Shown one piece after another: positions 44,501 through 54,665 of a stretch of 64,000 nucleotides of DNA. Location of the stretch: positions 18,898,850 through 18,962,849 of the forward strand of contig NC_133652.1 of assembly GCF_009905375.1 (NCBI RefSeq), in the 5' to 3' direction. The notes beneath the pieces are model-generated. The model was not told where the DNA came from and made no database searches. It was given only the letters and a program-made list of their open reading frames with translations. A program made the translations under genes and the position numbers. The stretch is from Apium graveolens. Taxonomy: Eukaryota > Streptophyta > Magnoliopsida > Apiales > Apiaceae. Each line of letters starts with the position of its first letter. Positions within the stretch are counted from its first letter, which is position 1.

Positions 44501-44939
44501 TATCGAAATAATTGCGCCGGGACCCGCGCATGACAAACCGTACCTCGGATCGAAAAAGTCAAAACATGGAAAATGCTCGGAATATTATAATTAGGTTAGA
44601 AAGGAGTTCTCGGAAGAGTTCCGGGTTCCAAAAACGTAACAACGGATGACGTCGGTTGGTTCCCGTTTTTATAAAATAGATTTTAAATACCCGGAAAAAG
44701 ATTTTATAAAATCCATATGATTCCTATAAAATCATAAATCAACATAAAAACAAATAGGAAGATATAACAATTATCTATATTTTATTTTGGACATAGAAAA
44801 ATTAAAATACTCAATTAATATTATTTTTAAACATTCTAACACATATATCACTTAGCAAATATTTCACAGAATACACACGAAACATGCATAATATTTATTT
44901 ATTAGCAAAATAATTACACAATATATCCCGGATATTACA
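41525..44939 (-). mobile_element. Insertion K: LTR-only (solo LTR-like) element, Ty3/gypsy type
   Basis: A 3,415-bp segment from TGTGGCGCCC to GGATATTACA, with TG...CA ends. Flanks are GTTAA (41520-41524) and GATAA (44940-44944), a 5-bp duplication with one mismatch. It splits gag from protease in F. It has no pol, primer site or internal repeat, so it is best read as a solo LTR. The ends and an internal GAGCTAACTAGCTC motif (about 41903) match J and, reversed, the LTR of D, which gives the minus orientation. AT-rich TTAATTAA tracts lie at 43170-43310. Short ORFs inside are not convincing. Confidence 0.75.
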
Positions 44940-45150
44940 GATAATCCATTTGTGTTGCAGGGCATTAAACAGGTGGAACCGGTAGTGTGGATTCTTAACA
45001 GTGGATCATCAAGACATATGACCGAAGATAGAGCCCTGCTATCAAATGTGGATTGAGAAAGCTGCCCCCTGGTTACCTTTGGAGATAACAACAAAGGTTT
45101 ATCTGAGGGATATGGTTGTTTGCAAGCTGGTAATGTTATCATTGAACTTG
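44940..45150 (+). pseudogene. pol: Element F protease remnant
   Basis: Downstream of K the copia protease start is readable: VLQGIKQVEPVVWILNSGSSRHMTED, then VTFGDNNKGLSEGYG and NVIIE. The catalytic Asp of the usual LDSG is Asn (LNSG), and a TGA follows near 45055. Similarity ends at about 45150. Confidence 0.82.
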
Positions 45151-45675
45151 TAAATAGTTTCTATATTTTTGCAATATTTATATAAGTTTTTATTTGTATT
45201 TTCTGTAATTGTAAATATTGTATGATATATGAAATTGAATGCTAATATCTTTTTGATAGATATTTGGTATTTAATTCATTAATATTTTATATATATTTTA
45301 AATATTATGCAACATAACAATTGGTATCTAAAGTACTTGACAAGTATCGGTCAATGATATGTTGTTAACATTATGTTGCAGATATTTGTGAGCTTTTGAC
45401 ATGAATGAGAATTACTTAGACTTTACCCTAAGTGATCAATGTTTTAACAAAAACTCATTCATATTGAAAAATAAAATCAAACTTCTTTCTACATTAGTTA
45501 TTTCTTATTTCATGTAAAATCCTTTGAAATCACTATTGTACATCATTACTCTCAAAAGATTAAATGTATAATTTTCATTCATTATAGATCTTAAATACAT
45601 TTTATCTCTATAGTGCCATATGTTCTGTGTTACAGATTCATTCTCCAATAACTTTCTTTCATTGACAGTCATGAT
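45151..45675. other. Unassigned AT-rich segment in F
   Basis: No ORF is supported. It contains ACATAACAATTGGTATCT near 45315, which looks like an LTR end plus a degenerate tRNA-Met primer site. The segment may be a fragment of yet another copia element that replaced F's pol. Confidence 0.4.
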
Positions 45676-46700
45676 GTTGAAAACCCACAATGTCTATCCC
45701 AGACTGTAAAGACAAACACAAAACAGAACCAACCAACACTCTCTTACCACTAAATGTAGTATGAATGAGCGTGAGGGAGATAGTGCCTTAGTGCACCACA
45801 TAAGGAAGGTTCTGAAGTCAACCCAGTAGCTCTGTCTCTTACAAAGATGAGTAGTATTTAAACCGAGACAACTGCTAACCCCCATACATCTTCTCAAAAA
45901 GATGTAATGGTTGAAAAGGCACAAAAACAGTTACTAGATTCATTCTCTCAACATGGTGCGTCTATTGAAATTTGCCTGTCGGCCAGGGTATCCTATGTAG
46001 TGTCACCACCTCAAATATAAACAATTCTTAATGCACAAAGAAAAGTTACACACACAAAGGATGAGTTGACAGAAATAAGAGTTTCGACCATTTTAAGGTC
46101 AGATTCGATTGTTCAAGGTTCGTTAATGGACCAATTGCCTTTACAGGTGTTAGGAGAGGATACTGATCCAAAAGCCATATGTCAGTGGTCCGTGTCTACC
46201 TCCCCAGGCTTAAATCCCCTGGATGCATCTGCAGATAGTGGATCTGACATAGGCGCAGATCGGCAACTTGTTGACAATGATTCAGATATTACCTGATGAG
46301 TCACAAGGAAATGTCTTCACAGGCATTAGAAGGGAACTTTGATCTTTATGTTAAATTCATTGGATCATTGTTTACCTTCCCAGAATTCAAATCTGGAACC
46401 CTAAAGGGGAAACTAGCAACTTGTAAATTATGACTCAGATTCATCTGACGAGTTTAACAAGGATGGGGATTTGTGAACTCCCATTGCACCACCTGTGACC
46501 TCCTTAAGGATGGCTAAGGTGATTTTCCTTGCAGGTACAGCTGAATGTTGGAGCTATGAGAGGAGTGATACACTTGTGAGAATGAGTGTAAACACGAGTG
46601 GAGAGAAGAGTGAAACACATGTGAGGTACACTAAACAGAATCACACACTCATAGTGAAGAAGAAAGAGAAACTACTTGTTATTTCTTTTCCAACCAAGTG
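45676..46700 (+). pseudogene. Element F accessory-ORF remnant
   Basis: Broken frames with SSQKDVMVEKAQKQLLDSFS and, after a stop, LTEIRVSTILRSDSIVQGS, LPLQVLGEDTDPKAICQW and STSPGL, ending DNDSDIT. Sequence style (Ser/Asp-rich, SSQKD) is that of the accessory-ORF middle region of SIRE-like elements and resembles E. No domain is intact. Confidence 0.6.
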
Positions 46701-47177
46701 AAATATGAGAACTCTTTCAGACGACAGCATACATTCCTTCTCTAAGGGGGAGATAAAAGCTTAAGTAATAGTTTGGAGGATTCCTCAACTAAGGGGGAGA
46801 AATAGCAGGGAGAAGAAAAAGATCCAACATGTACAATACACCACACCATTGTTGTTTGTAACTATGGATCCTATTGTACGGGAGAGGTGGTAAACACAAG
46901 GTGATTTCCTTTAAGCAGTTGATTCTCATAAGGGGAGAAGCAAGAGAGATATGCTCTTCTCAACAGGAAATGTGGTTGTACAAAAGAAGATGCAACTACT
47001 TGAAGATAGGTTCAGTCTAGAGGAACATCTATTTGGAATCTGGAAAATGTTATATTTATTCCAGAACTTTTCTGCTATTTACTTTGCATTATTGTTTACA
47101 TCCTTTTCTTATTTGTTAGTTGAGTTATCATCTAGGTATTTGTGTTTTCTTGTCTTTACAAACAAATATGGGGAGAT
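46701..47177 (+). other. 3' noncoding end of F with several polypurine tracts
   Basis: Contains TAAGGGGGAGA at about 46744 and 46791, AGGGGAGAAG near 46931, and the tract ATATGGGGAGAT directly before the 3' LTR at 47178. No gene. Confidence 0.7.
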
Positions 47178-47950
47178 TGTAAGGCATATGTCATAACCTA
47201 TTTGTATATTCGAGGATTTAACTCAACTCAAATAGGAATGTAATAAGTAAATAGTGGATCTATCGTCAAAAAGATCTCGCAAAGTAACATCTGTCAGAGG
47301 ATTCAGAAACAAGGTTCATCTACAGACTTGAGGAGTTACTTCACTGAAAGAAGCTCAAGAAATTGATCAAGCCTCAGTGATACAAATCAATATTGTGGAT
47401 TTAATCAAGTGATAGAGATCTCGTCAGGGTATCAAAGAATTACAAGGATTTAATCTGAAGAAAATCAAGTATCAAAGTCAAGATATGAAGAAACGTCACG
47501 AAAGTTAGTCACTCATGAACCAGGCAGTACATCGAGTGTCAACATTGAACTGGTGGAATTGATTCATAATTCTCAGTGATTTTCAGAAGATTTTTAGAAG
47601 AATGGTTGCTGCTCAGGATTAGTATTAATTCTCTATTAATTAATTAAGTCATATAATTTAATTAAGAAAATAAATTATATCTGCAAAGATTAATTTATTT
47701 ATTAATTGAATTAATTGATTAATTAATTCAAAATTAATGTTAAGGATTTTCAGAATTTAAATTGGATTAAAATCCATTTAAATTCAGCAAGACAATCTTT
47801 TGTACTAATATGACAATCGGTATGACAATCAATAGTCATACCGAAAGTCATGCCAGTTCATTTAATTGTCTTGTCGAAAGTTCTACTAGAAGGAGGATTG
47901 TCTTTCCAGTTCATTTGATTGTCTTGCCGAAAGTCTTGCCAGTTCATTTA
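47178..47950 (+). repeat. 3' LTR of element F, truncated
   Basis: Matches the first 770 bp of 37812-39211 (it has an extra short segment near 47590) and stops within the CCGAAAGTC array at TTCATTTA, where segment H begins. Confidence 0.87.
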
Positions 47951-48479
47951 TTTTTAACAAGTGTTAAAAGGATTTTACTTGGCTTCTATAAGTCGAAATC
48001 CTTAAATAAGCTAAAAATTCTTTTTATCAAGATTACTAGATTTTGAGTTTGATCTGAACTAGTTATCTAGTCCAGTTTAGTCCCACATTGACTAGATTAT
48101 GCTTATAAGACTTACTATAACTCTATATAACTCACACAATAGTGTCGTTTTGAGTTATAGTTTAGAGACAAGTTCAAATTTATCCCACATCGAGAGAGTT
48201 TTGAAAAGAACCACCTCTCAATTCTATTTAAGATTATGGGGTTCAAAGTATTGAAATCATATCAACTTATATATTTGGGCTCTTTATAGCCGAAAAATAT
48301 AAAATATTTGGAGCATTATTAATGCAAGGAAAATTAGTTCAAAATTTTAAAATGCAAGAACAATACAAGGCACTAAAATGTGTTTGGATGTTTAAAACAT
48401 GATGTTATTTAGTCCCACATCGAAATGGGGTGAAACTAGGCATCTAACATTCTCTATATAAGTAGGTGCAAGAAATTTT
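47946..48479 (+). repeat. Segment H: duplicate of the internal part of insertion J
   Basis: About 530 bp matching 61636-62168 with only a handful of substitutions. It has no LTR ends, inverted repeats or target duplications. The left edge shares ATTTA with F, and the right edge shares AAATTTT with I. It carries three of the snRNA-type promoter modules. Confidence 0.85.
48079..48462 (+). promoter_or_regulatory. Three snRNA-type USE/TATA promoter modules in H
   Basis: AGTCCCACATTG 48079-48090 with TATATAA at 48124; ATCCCACATCG 48182-48192 with TATTTAA at 48225; AGTCCCACATCG 48411-48422 with TATATAAG at 48455. Gaps between box and TATA are 33, 32 and 32 bp. They are copies of modules 3-5 of J. 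Confidence 0.6.
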
Positions 48480-50556
48480 CCTCAATTTGAAGTTGGAGTT
48501 GTCTGTAGAATTCAGCTTCATCTTCATCACTGATATCCAACTTATATTGCATTTCCTTGAGAGTTTCATTGCTGGCAATCTTGAGTTGGTCTTCAAGTCT
48601 AAAAAATCTTCTGACTCTTTTATCATCTCTGAACTCCATCAACCAATGAGGTGTTTTATGAATTGTAATTCCATGCTCTGGGATGAATAATGTTCTGGGC
48701 AGTGAATTTGGTTCCCTCCATATTTTCATTATGCTGGCAACCTTGTTAAGAATCTCAGTCTTTGCAATTCTGGTGAAACCAGTATCCCTTTTTATAGCTG
48801 AGTGTATTCTGATCAAGGTAGAGTAGCCCTCATTTAGAATTCTGTGAAGTGGCCAGGTTCTTTCACTTTTGTTGCCCTTGTATCTGAACACTAGCCTTTC
48901 TGGCAGATGTCTGTAGGCATCTATTCCCCTTACATCTTCCAGTTCATCCAGGTAGAGCTCAATATCTGAGCATTCTTTTATGTCACAGATGTGAACATAA
49001 TCATCCTTAGAGATGGGTGGCTTAGGCTTAGGTTTACGTTTTTGAGTGAATTTCTTAGAGGTTAGGGGAGGTGTAGATTTGGATTTTCTTTTCTGTTTCT
49101 TTGGTAGTGGAAGAGTAGTTAAGAAGGTAGGCAATTTGATGGTGTCCCAATCAATAGATTCCTCTTTAGGGATGATTGGTTCACCATGGATGTTTATAGT
49201 GGGATCAGCAACAAAGGGTTCAGGAATGGAAGGTAGTGGTTTAGATATTGATTTGGTTTCTTCAGTGTTATCTTCACTCCTACTTTGTGCCTTGGCAACA
49301 AAGGGTTCAGGATGAGTAAAAGTGTCAGCATCCAAGGAAATGTTATCAATTACAGCTTTGTAATATTGCTGAAATTGTCTTTCCTTTTCAGCATCATCCA
49401 AAATCATTGACTCACTAGCAATGACTGGATTCACCCTTATATCTTCTGTACCTGCCTTTCTCTCATTTTTTCTATTTTCTTGCATCAGGGGCTCCCCCTG
49501 GCTCACACCCCTCACACCCTCACCTTCACCTACTAAGGTGGTACTCCTCTCACTTACTTTTGCCATGCTGGAAGAAATAGCATGCATATTTGAGCTCTCA
49601 ATCTCTCCTTTTGTCTGGGAGCAACCCAGCCTCTCACTCAAATTATCACTCCCTTCCCTCAGTCCTAAAAGTGATTGTACAGTAATCATGTCTTCTACAC
49701 TTGGAATTGTTTCAGTTGTGTGTGTAGAGACTATCAACGGATGTGGAATAGCCGTTGAAGGTGAAACTGATGGTATCAACGGATAACTGCTGTTAAGCTT
49801 ATCCGTTGAAGAACAACCACTTGTTAACGGATGAGTGATATCCATTGAAGAAGGAAAAGAAGTAGAAATTGAAAGTGACATAACTGTTGAATCTGTGTGG
49901 ATTGATTTGAGTTTTGGTGACACAGATCCTTCAATTACATCTGAAAGAATTTGTGGGTTATCCAACAAATCATCTATAAGATGATGATCACCTGTATTTG
50001 AGTGGGGCTCCTCCCTGAGTTGTAAAGAGGGAAAATCAGGAATTGATGGGAATAACATGTCCACATCCAGAGATGGTGATGAAGTATTTGGTGATTGATG
50101 TGTGTCAATTGTGAGAGAATGGGGCTGTGACTCCACATTTGTTGGAGCCACATCAAACTGAGTTTGAGAAGGCATAGATACAGATGGATGTATCTGTGCA
50201 TTGTGTGCACCCTGTGTAGAAGATTGGGTTCTAAACCTCTTTCTTCTAGTAAAAGCTTTTGTTGGTGAATGTTTGGCTTCAGTGTCCCTCCCTCTTTTGT
50301 TCTGTGTTCCTGGTTGGGAACTATTTTCAATAGTTACATCCTTTTGGGAGGATGCAGCTAGGGATGTGCTAGAAACCTTTTCAACCACCACAGCTTTTTG
50401 AGAAACTGTGGCTTGGCTAGCTTGGGAAGCACTTATATCTCCTTCCTTATCCTGGGGGTTTTCTTGATGTTCACCCCTCCCCTCACCACTCACACCCTGT
50501 TCACTCCCCTCAGGGTTAATGGTAGGTGTTCCAATTGTTGTCTTTTTAGGAAACAA
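48454..50556 (-). CDS. Element I accessory ORF, C-terminal 700 residues
   Basis: A long open frame continuing the ORF that starts at 51502 after a one-base shift near 50560 (a G5 run). It has a Ser/Thr/Pro-rich middle, a basic Lys-rich patch (LPKKQKRKSKSTPPL and KRKPKPKPPISKDD at about residues 480-525) and a C-terminal globular module (VHICDIKECSDIELYLDEL, RLVFRYKGNKSERTWPLHRI). This module resembles in order the TDGRVYHIRQNAI part of the A protein. The last residues (after QIEENF) are encoded by segment H, so the natural C terminus is missing. No transmembrane segment is seen. Confidence 0.75.
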   Translation of the reverse strand: MFPKKTTIGTPTINPEGSEQGVSGEGRGEHQENPQDKEGDISASQASQATVSQKAVVVEKVSSTSLAASSQKDVTIENSSQPGTQNKRGRDTEAKHSPTKAFTRRKRFRTQSSTQGAHNAQIHPSVSMPSQTQFDVAPTNVESQPHSLTIDTHQSPNTSSPSLDVDMLFPSIPDFPSLQLREEPHSNTGDHHLIDDLLDNPQILSDVIEGSVSPKLKSIHTDSTVMSLSISTSFPSSMDITHPLTSGCSSTDKLNSSYPLIPSVSPSTAIPHPLIVSTHTTETIPSVEDMITVQSLLGLREGSDNLSERLGCSQTKGEIESSNMHAISSSMAKVSERSTTLVGEGEGVRGVSQGEPLMQENRKNERKAGTEDIRVNPVIASESMILDDAEKERQFQQYYKAVIDNISLDADTFTHPEPFVAKAQSRSEDNTEETKSISKPLPSIPEPFVADPTINIHGEPIIPKEESIDWDTIKLPTFLTTLPLPKKQKRKSKSTPPLTSKKFTQKRKPKPKPPISKDDYVHICDIKECSDIELYLDELEDVRGIDAYRHLPERLVFRYKGNKSERTWPLHRILNEGYSTLIRIHSAIKRDTGFTRIAKTEILNKVASIMKIWREPNSLPRTLFIPEHGITIHKTPHWLMEFRDDKRVRRFFRLEDQLKIASNETLKEMQYKLDISDEDEAEFYRQLQLQIEENFLHLLI

Positions 50557-51502
50557 CAGAGGGGGTTTTCTTTGTCTTTGATTTTGAAATTTTAGTTTTG
50601 GTGACCTTGGTAGGAATCTGTTGGGGCATTGTCACAGATTCCATGGCCACACTAGAAGATAAAGAAATAGTAGGGTTGAGAGTAGTAGGAGTTGAAGAAG
50701 CAGTTACCTCACTTACTTGAGGTGCATTCATGATTGGTAAATATACCAATGGCACCCTGCTGTTGAGATCCATTCTCAATAAATCTGCAAGAACTCTTTT
50801 CTTTTGTGCCCAACACTTAAGTTTATTATTCTCATTGGTTATGACCAAACCTTCAGCAACATGGTTAGCCAATAACATAAAAAATCTAGCATAATAGATG
50901 TTATTAGGTCTATTAGCTTTGTTACCTAATCTAGTACCCAATTCTAGCATGACATAATTGCTAAAATTAAAATACCTATAAGAAACAAGCATATAGAGCA
51001 TATTAACAAGAGATGAAGTTATGGCATCAAAATTACTAATTTTCCCAGAGAAAACCTTGATAAAGGCATCCCCAAGAAAACTCCATTCTTTCCTAAGGCC
51101 TTTTCTTTTAATACTCCCTAAACTAGCAGAGTTAAGAGAATAACCTATGGAATCTAACATGCTGGATACATCATTATCAGTGTGTGGTGTTATGGCATTG
51201 TTCTCAGGTAATTTAAAACATGCTTGTAAATCATCACAGTTAACACAATGATTTTTACCTTTGAGAGTGAAGGAGATGGTCATATCTATAGAGTTGAATT
51301 CAGCAGTTGTCCAAATCTCCTCAACTACTTCACAGTAAATCGTTGGGGCTTCCAGCATTGCATAGCTAAGTTTACAGTTTTTGATGAAGTCCATCATTTT
51401 GTGATAATCTGAGTGGGCTTCATTCTTTTCTACCAAAGCTATGAAATTGTTCTTCTCATAGATGAACCCAGATTGAGACATAATCTTTACTACTGGTGCC
51501 AT
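50546..51502 (-). CDS. Element I accessory ORF, N-terminal domain
   Basis: I choose the ATG at 51502 (MAPVVKIMSQSGFIYEK) because it aligns with MAPKDIIFDGAKFVP of A/B/C and follows a TATA box by about 110 bp; the frame is open 52 codons further upstream. The domain shows LRKEWSFLGDAFIKVFSGKI, matching IRREWSFFFDCITKAFANK of A, so the two families share the fold. The frame ends in a Lys/Ser-rich stretch (KTKISKSKTKKTPS) where a frameshift separates it from the next part. Function unknown; usually called env-like or putative plant transposon protein. Confidence 0.78.
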   Translation of the reverse strand: MAPVVKIMSQSGFIYEKNNFIALVEKNEAHSDYHKMMDFIKNCKLSYAMLEAPTIYCEVVEEIWTTAEFNSIDMTISFTLKGKNHCVNCDDLQACFKLPENNAITPHTDNDVSSMLDSIGYSLNSASLGSIKRKGLRKEWSFLGDAFIKVFSGKISNFDAITSSLVNMLYMLVSYRYFNFSNYVMLELGTRLGNKANRPNNIYYARFFMLLANHVAEGLVITNENNKLKCWAQKKRVLADLLRMDLNSRVPLVYLPIMNAPQVSEVTASSTPTTLNPTISLSSSVAMESVTMPQQIPTKVTKTKISKSKTKKTPSVVS

Positions 51503-51610
51503 TGTTGTGAGTAGAAATTGCAGAGAATAGATTGAAGGTTTTGTAGAGAGAAAATGGTAAAAGCTTTGAAATTTCAAGAAAGCATAAAGTAAAAATGAAA
51601 AATCTAAAGG

Positions 51611-51620
51611 GCTTATATAC
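51611..51620 (-). promoter_or_regulatory. TATA box upstream of the I accessory ORF
   Basis: On the minus strand GTATATAAGC, about 110 bp before the ATG at 51502, followed by a pyrimidine-rich leader. It parallels the boxes in A, B and C. Confidence 0.55.
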
Positions 51621-52056
51621 TTTCTCAAATTAAAAAGCATAAATAAAAGATTAAACAATAAATATATGTAAGTGAATTACAGCTGTTTAAGAATAAACTG
51701 TAAGTATTCTAAAAACTACCTTTAAAACAAATACATACAGCTGTATGTATGAGTATCAACGGTTAAGAAAATAGAATCAACGGCTGTGAAACACTTGAAT
51801 CGACTGATGTGACATTTCAACGGATAAAGTAAACTGTCATCCGTTGAAAAGCACTACAGTTTTATCCGTTGACGGATAAAAATTCAAGAAATAAATATGT
51901 CTTTCAACGGATAATGAACATCCGTTGATAAAACAATTTTGACTTTCAACGGATAGGGAACATCCGTTGATGGAATAATCTGTGTTAAAAGTCAACTTTG
52001 TTCTAGCAACAAACACATTTCAGGCTTCAATTCAAATTGCAATAAGGACATGAATT
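51621..52056 (-). other. Spacer of element I rich in ATCCGTTGA motifs
   Basis: No ORF. About ten copies of ATCCGTTGA or its complement TCAACGGAT lie between 51745 and 51975, in both orientations, often as close facing pairs (51904 with 51920, 51947 with 51962). Confidence 0.75.
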
Positions 52057-53085
52057 TTAAGAGTAATTAAGCATACCTAGCTCACTTACCAATCTTGTGA
52101 ATGTTGATTCATCAAGTGGCTTGGTAAATATGTCTGCAATTTGTTGTTCACTTGGAACAAAATGTAGTTCCACTGTACCATTCATGACATGCTCCCTAAT
52201 GAAGTGGTACTTGATATCAATGTGCTTGGTCCTTGAGTGCTGCACAGGATTCTCTGTTATGGCTATGGCACTTGTGTTGTCACAAAAGATAGGAATTCTA
52301 TCAACATGAAGTCCATAATCAAGGAGTTGTCTCCTCATCCATAACACTTGAGAGCAGCAAATTCCAGCAGCAATGTATTCAGCCTCAGCTGTAGAAGTAG
52401 AGACTGAATTTTGCTTCTTGCTAAACCATGATACAAGCTTGTTTCCCAGGAATTGGCAGGAGCCTGTTGTACTTTTCCTGTCTATTTTGCAACCTGCATA
52501 GTCTGCATCTGAATAACCAATTAGATCAAAGCCAGATTCCCTAGGATACCAAATACCTAAATTTGGTGTACCCTTGAGATATCTGAAAATCCTCTTGATA
52601 ACAATTAAGTGAGACTCCCTAGGATCAGCTTGAAATCTAGCACACAGACATGTAGCAAACATTATATCTGGTCTACTAGCAGTTAAATATAAAAGTGAAC
52701 CAACCATGCCTCTATAGCTTATAATGTCCACAGACCTTTCAGCCTTGTTTAATTCAAGTTTGGTGGCAGTGGCCATGGGAGTTTTTGCAGATGAGCATTC
52801 CATTAAGTCAAACTTCTTTAAAAGATCATGAATATATTTAGTTTGACTAATGAAAATTCCATCACTAACCTGTTTAACTTGTAAACCAAGAAAATAGGTT
52901 AATTCTCCCATTAGGCTCATTTCATATTTACTTTGCATTAGCTTAGCAAACTTTTTACAAAGTTTATCATCTTTAGAGCCAAATATTATGTCATCTACAT
53001 AAATTTGAACAAGTATACTAGAGCCATTAACATTCCTAAATAAAAGAGTTTTATCAACAGTACCTCTAGTGAAGTGATTCTCCAA
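52057..53085 (-). CDS. pol: Element I reverse transcriptase (C-terminal) and RNase H
   Basis: A 342-residue frame with the YVDDIIFGS active site near the start, the YFLGLQVKQ block, and RNase H motifs [37 protein letters not shown] and the terminal IADIFTKPLDESTFTRLVSEL. It is complete to its natural stop. It is in frame with the preceding segment, separated only by TAG at 53110-53112 in place of Trp (PRAWYETL). Confidence 0.9.
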   Translation of the reverse strand: MENHFTRGTVDKTLLFRNVNGSSILVQIYVDDIIFGSKDDKLCKKFAKLMQSKYEMSLMGELTYFLGLQVKQVSDGIFISQTKYIHDLLKKFDLMECSSAKTPMATATKLELNKAERSVDIISYRGMVGSLLYLTASRPDIMFATCLCARFQADPRESHLIVIKRIFRYLKGTPNLGIWYPRESGFDLIGYSDADYAGCKIDRKSTTGSCQFLGNKLVSWFSKKQNSVSTSTAEAEYIAAGICCSQVLWMRRQLLDYGLHVDRIPIFCDNTSAIAITENPVQHSRTKHIDIKYHFIREHVMNGTVELHFVPSEQQIADIFTKPLDESTFTRLVSELGMLNYS

Positions 53086-53109
53086 AAGGAATTTAGATAA
53101 TGTTTCATA

Positions 53110-53643
53110 CTAGGCTCTAGGTACTTGCTTCAGTCTATAGAGTGCTTTCAACAGATAATACACATAGTCTGGAAAATTTGGATCTTCAAACCCTGGAGGT
53201 TGGCTTACATAAACTTCTTCCTCCAATTCCCCATTCAGAAATGCACTCTTGACATCCATTTGATAGACTTTGAAATTGGCATGGGCTGCATAGGCTAGAA
53301 AAATTCTGATGGCTTCAAGTCTTGCAACATGAGCATATGTCTCATCAAAATCTATTCCCTCTTGTTGAGAGTAGCCCTTGGCATCCAATCTAGCTTTATT
53401 CCTTATGATAATGCCATTTTCATCCATCTTATTTCTGAATACCCATTTTGTGTCAATAGGACTCTTGTTCTTTGGTTTGGGTACCAGCTTCCAAACTTTG
53501 TTTCTCTCAAATTGGTTCAGCTCTTCCTGCATAGCTAATACCCAATCTGGATCCAATAAAGCTTCTTCCACTTTCTTAGGTTCCTCCTGAGATAGAAAGC
53601 TACTATACAGACATTCATCTTGAGTAGCTCTTCTTGTTTGCAC
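53110..53643 (-). pseudogene. pol: Element I reverse transcriptase (N-terminal)
   Basis: Encodes the fingers and palm start: [52 protein letters not shown]. Oddities include Asp in ARLDAKGYS where A has Val and YAHVARLEA where A has FAPVARLEA, suggesting relaxed selection. It ends at the Trp-to-TAG change. Confidence 0.88.
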
Positions 53644-54136
53644 TTTAGATGATGCATCACCAATGATCAGTTTAAAGGGATGATTCTTGGTCCATTTCCT
53701 TTGAGGTGGAAGATGTGCTCTAGATGAGGTGGCCTCAGTATTGTCATGAAGTGAGACAGAGTGTTGATTAGTTGAAACTCCCCCTGAGTTGTTGGTCCTT
53801 TGCAGGGAACTTGGAGTTTTATCAACTGATGATGTAAATCGATTATCCGTTGATGAACTATGATCAACGGATGCCTCATTATGTACTTAACGGATGATGC
53901 ACTACGTCTTTCAACGGATACTGCATTGCCTCTATCAACGATGCAAAATTCTGACTTTCAACATATGCAGTATTTTGTGCATTATCCAAGGGCAAGTTTT
54001 GAATCCCTTTTGAAGTGTCATCTCCATCATTCTCATCTTCACTATCATCACAAAATATCTTAATGTTGTCAAATTTGAGTCTTTCATGGTGTCCCTCATC
54101 TGTTAGTCCATCAATTCTTATCATCAAACACAACAT
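53644..54136 (-). pseudogene. pol: Element I integrase-RT linker, frameshifted
   Basis: The linker is readable as DGLTDEGHHERLKFDNIKIF and an acidic run (DDSEDENDGDD), after a shift near 54120 from FDDKN. It holds a cluster of ATCCGTTGA motifs (53845-53940) and a polypurine tract, complement CTCCCCCT at 53779-53786. Confidence 0.7.
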
Positions 54137-54614
54137 GCACAGATTCCATAAAAATGTTGGTTCTTAGATTGTAGACCTTATAAGATTTTCCAGCTGAGTA
54201 ACCAACAAATATCCATTCATCAGCCTTTGCATCAAACTTCCCTTTATGGTCAGATTGATTCCTCAGTATAAAACATTTACATCCAAAGACATGAAGAAAG
54301 TTTAGAGTTGGTTTTCTTCTCTTGAACAACTGATAAAGAGTCATGCCTTTAGCTCAATTGATCAAAGAAATATTCTGAGTGTAACAGGTACAATTAACAG
54401 CTTCAGCCCAGAAATATGTTGGTAACTTTGACTCTTCAAGCATTGTTCTAGCAGCTTCAATTAAGGATTTGTTCTTTCTTTCAACTACCCCATTTTGCTG
54501 AGGTATTCTTGGAGCTGATAACTCATGCATGATTCCATTTTCTTCACAGAACAGCCTCATTGTTGAATTCTTGAACTCAGTTCCATTGTCACTCCTGATA
54601 TTCATAACCTTCAA
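54111..54614 (-). pseudogene. pol: Element I integrase core and C-terminal part
   Basis: The second catalytic Asp is in IRSDNGTEFKN and the Glu in QQNGVVERKNKSLIEAA; the C-terminal part has [14 protein letters not shown] and NLRTNIFMESVHVVFDD. A stop lies at about 54352 (IN-stop-AKGMT). The frame is the same on both sides. Confidence 0.85.
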
Positions 54615-54665
54615 GTCAGGATGATTATTGACTTGCCTGATGTGATTGATAATGATTTCACTTGC

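Larger units (their letters stand above)
37812..47950 (+). mobile_element. Ty1/copia element F, degenerate, interrupted by K and truncated at the right
   Basis: Two LTR copies (37812-39211 complete, 47178-47950 truncated) flank a primer site, a broken gag, a protease fragment and an accessory-ORF fragment. K is inserted at the gag/protease border. Integrase, reverse transcriptase and RNase H are missing between about 45150 and 45680. The right LTR ends at a breakpoint with segment H, so no right target duplication is available; the left flank is AGGTA. Confidence 0.82.

Noticed and set aside
47946..48479. Segment H as an independent DNA transposon or MITE
   Set aside because: No terminal inverted repeats or target duplication, and its edges fall inside J rather than at J's ends.
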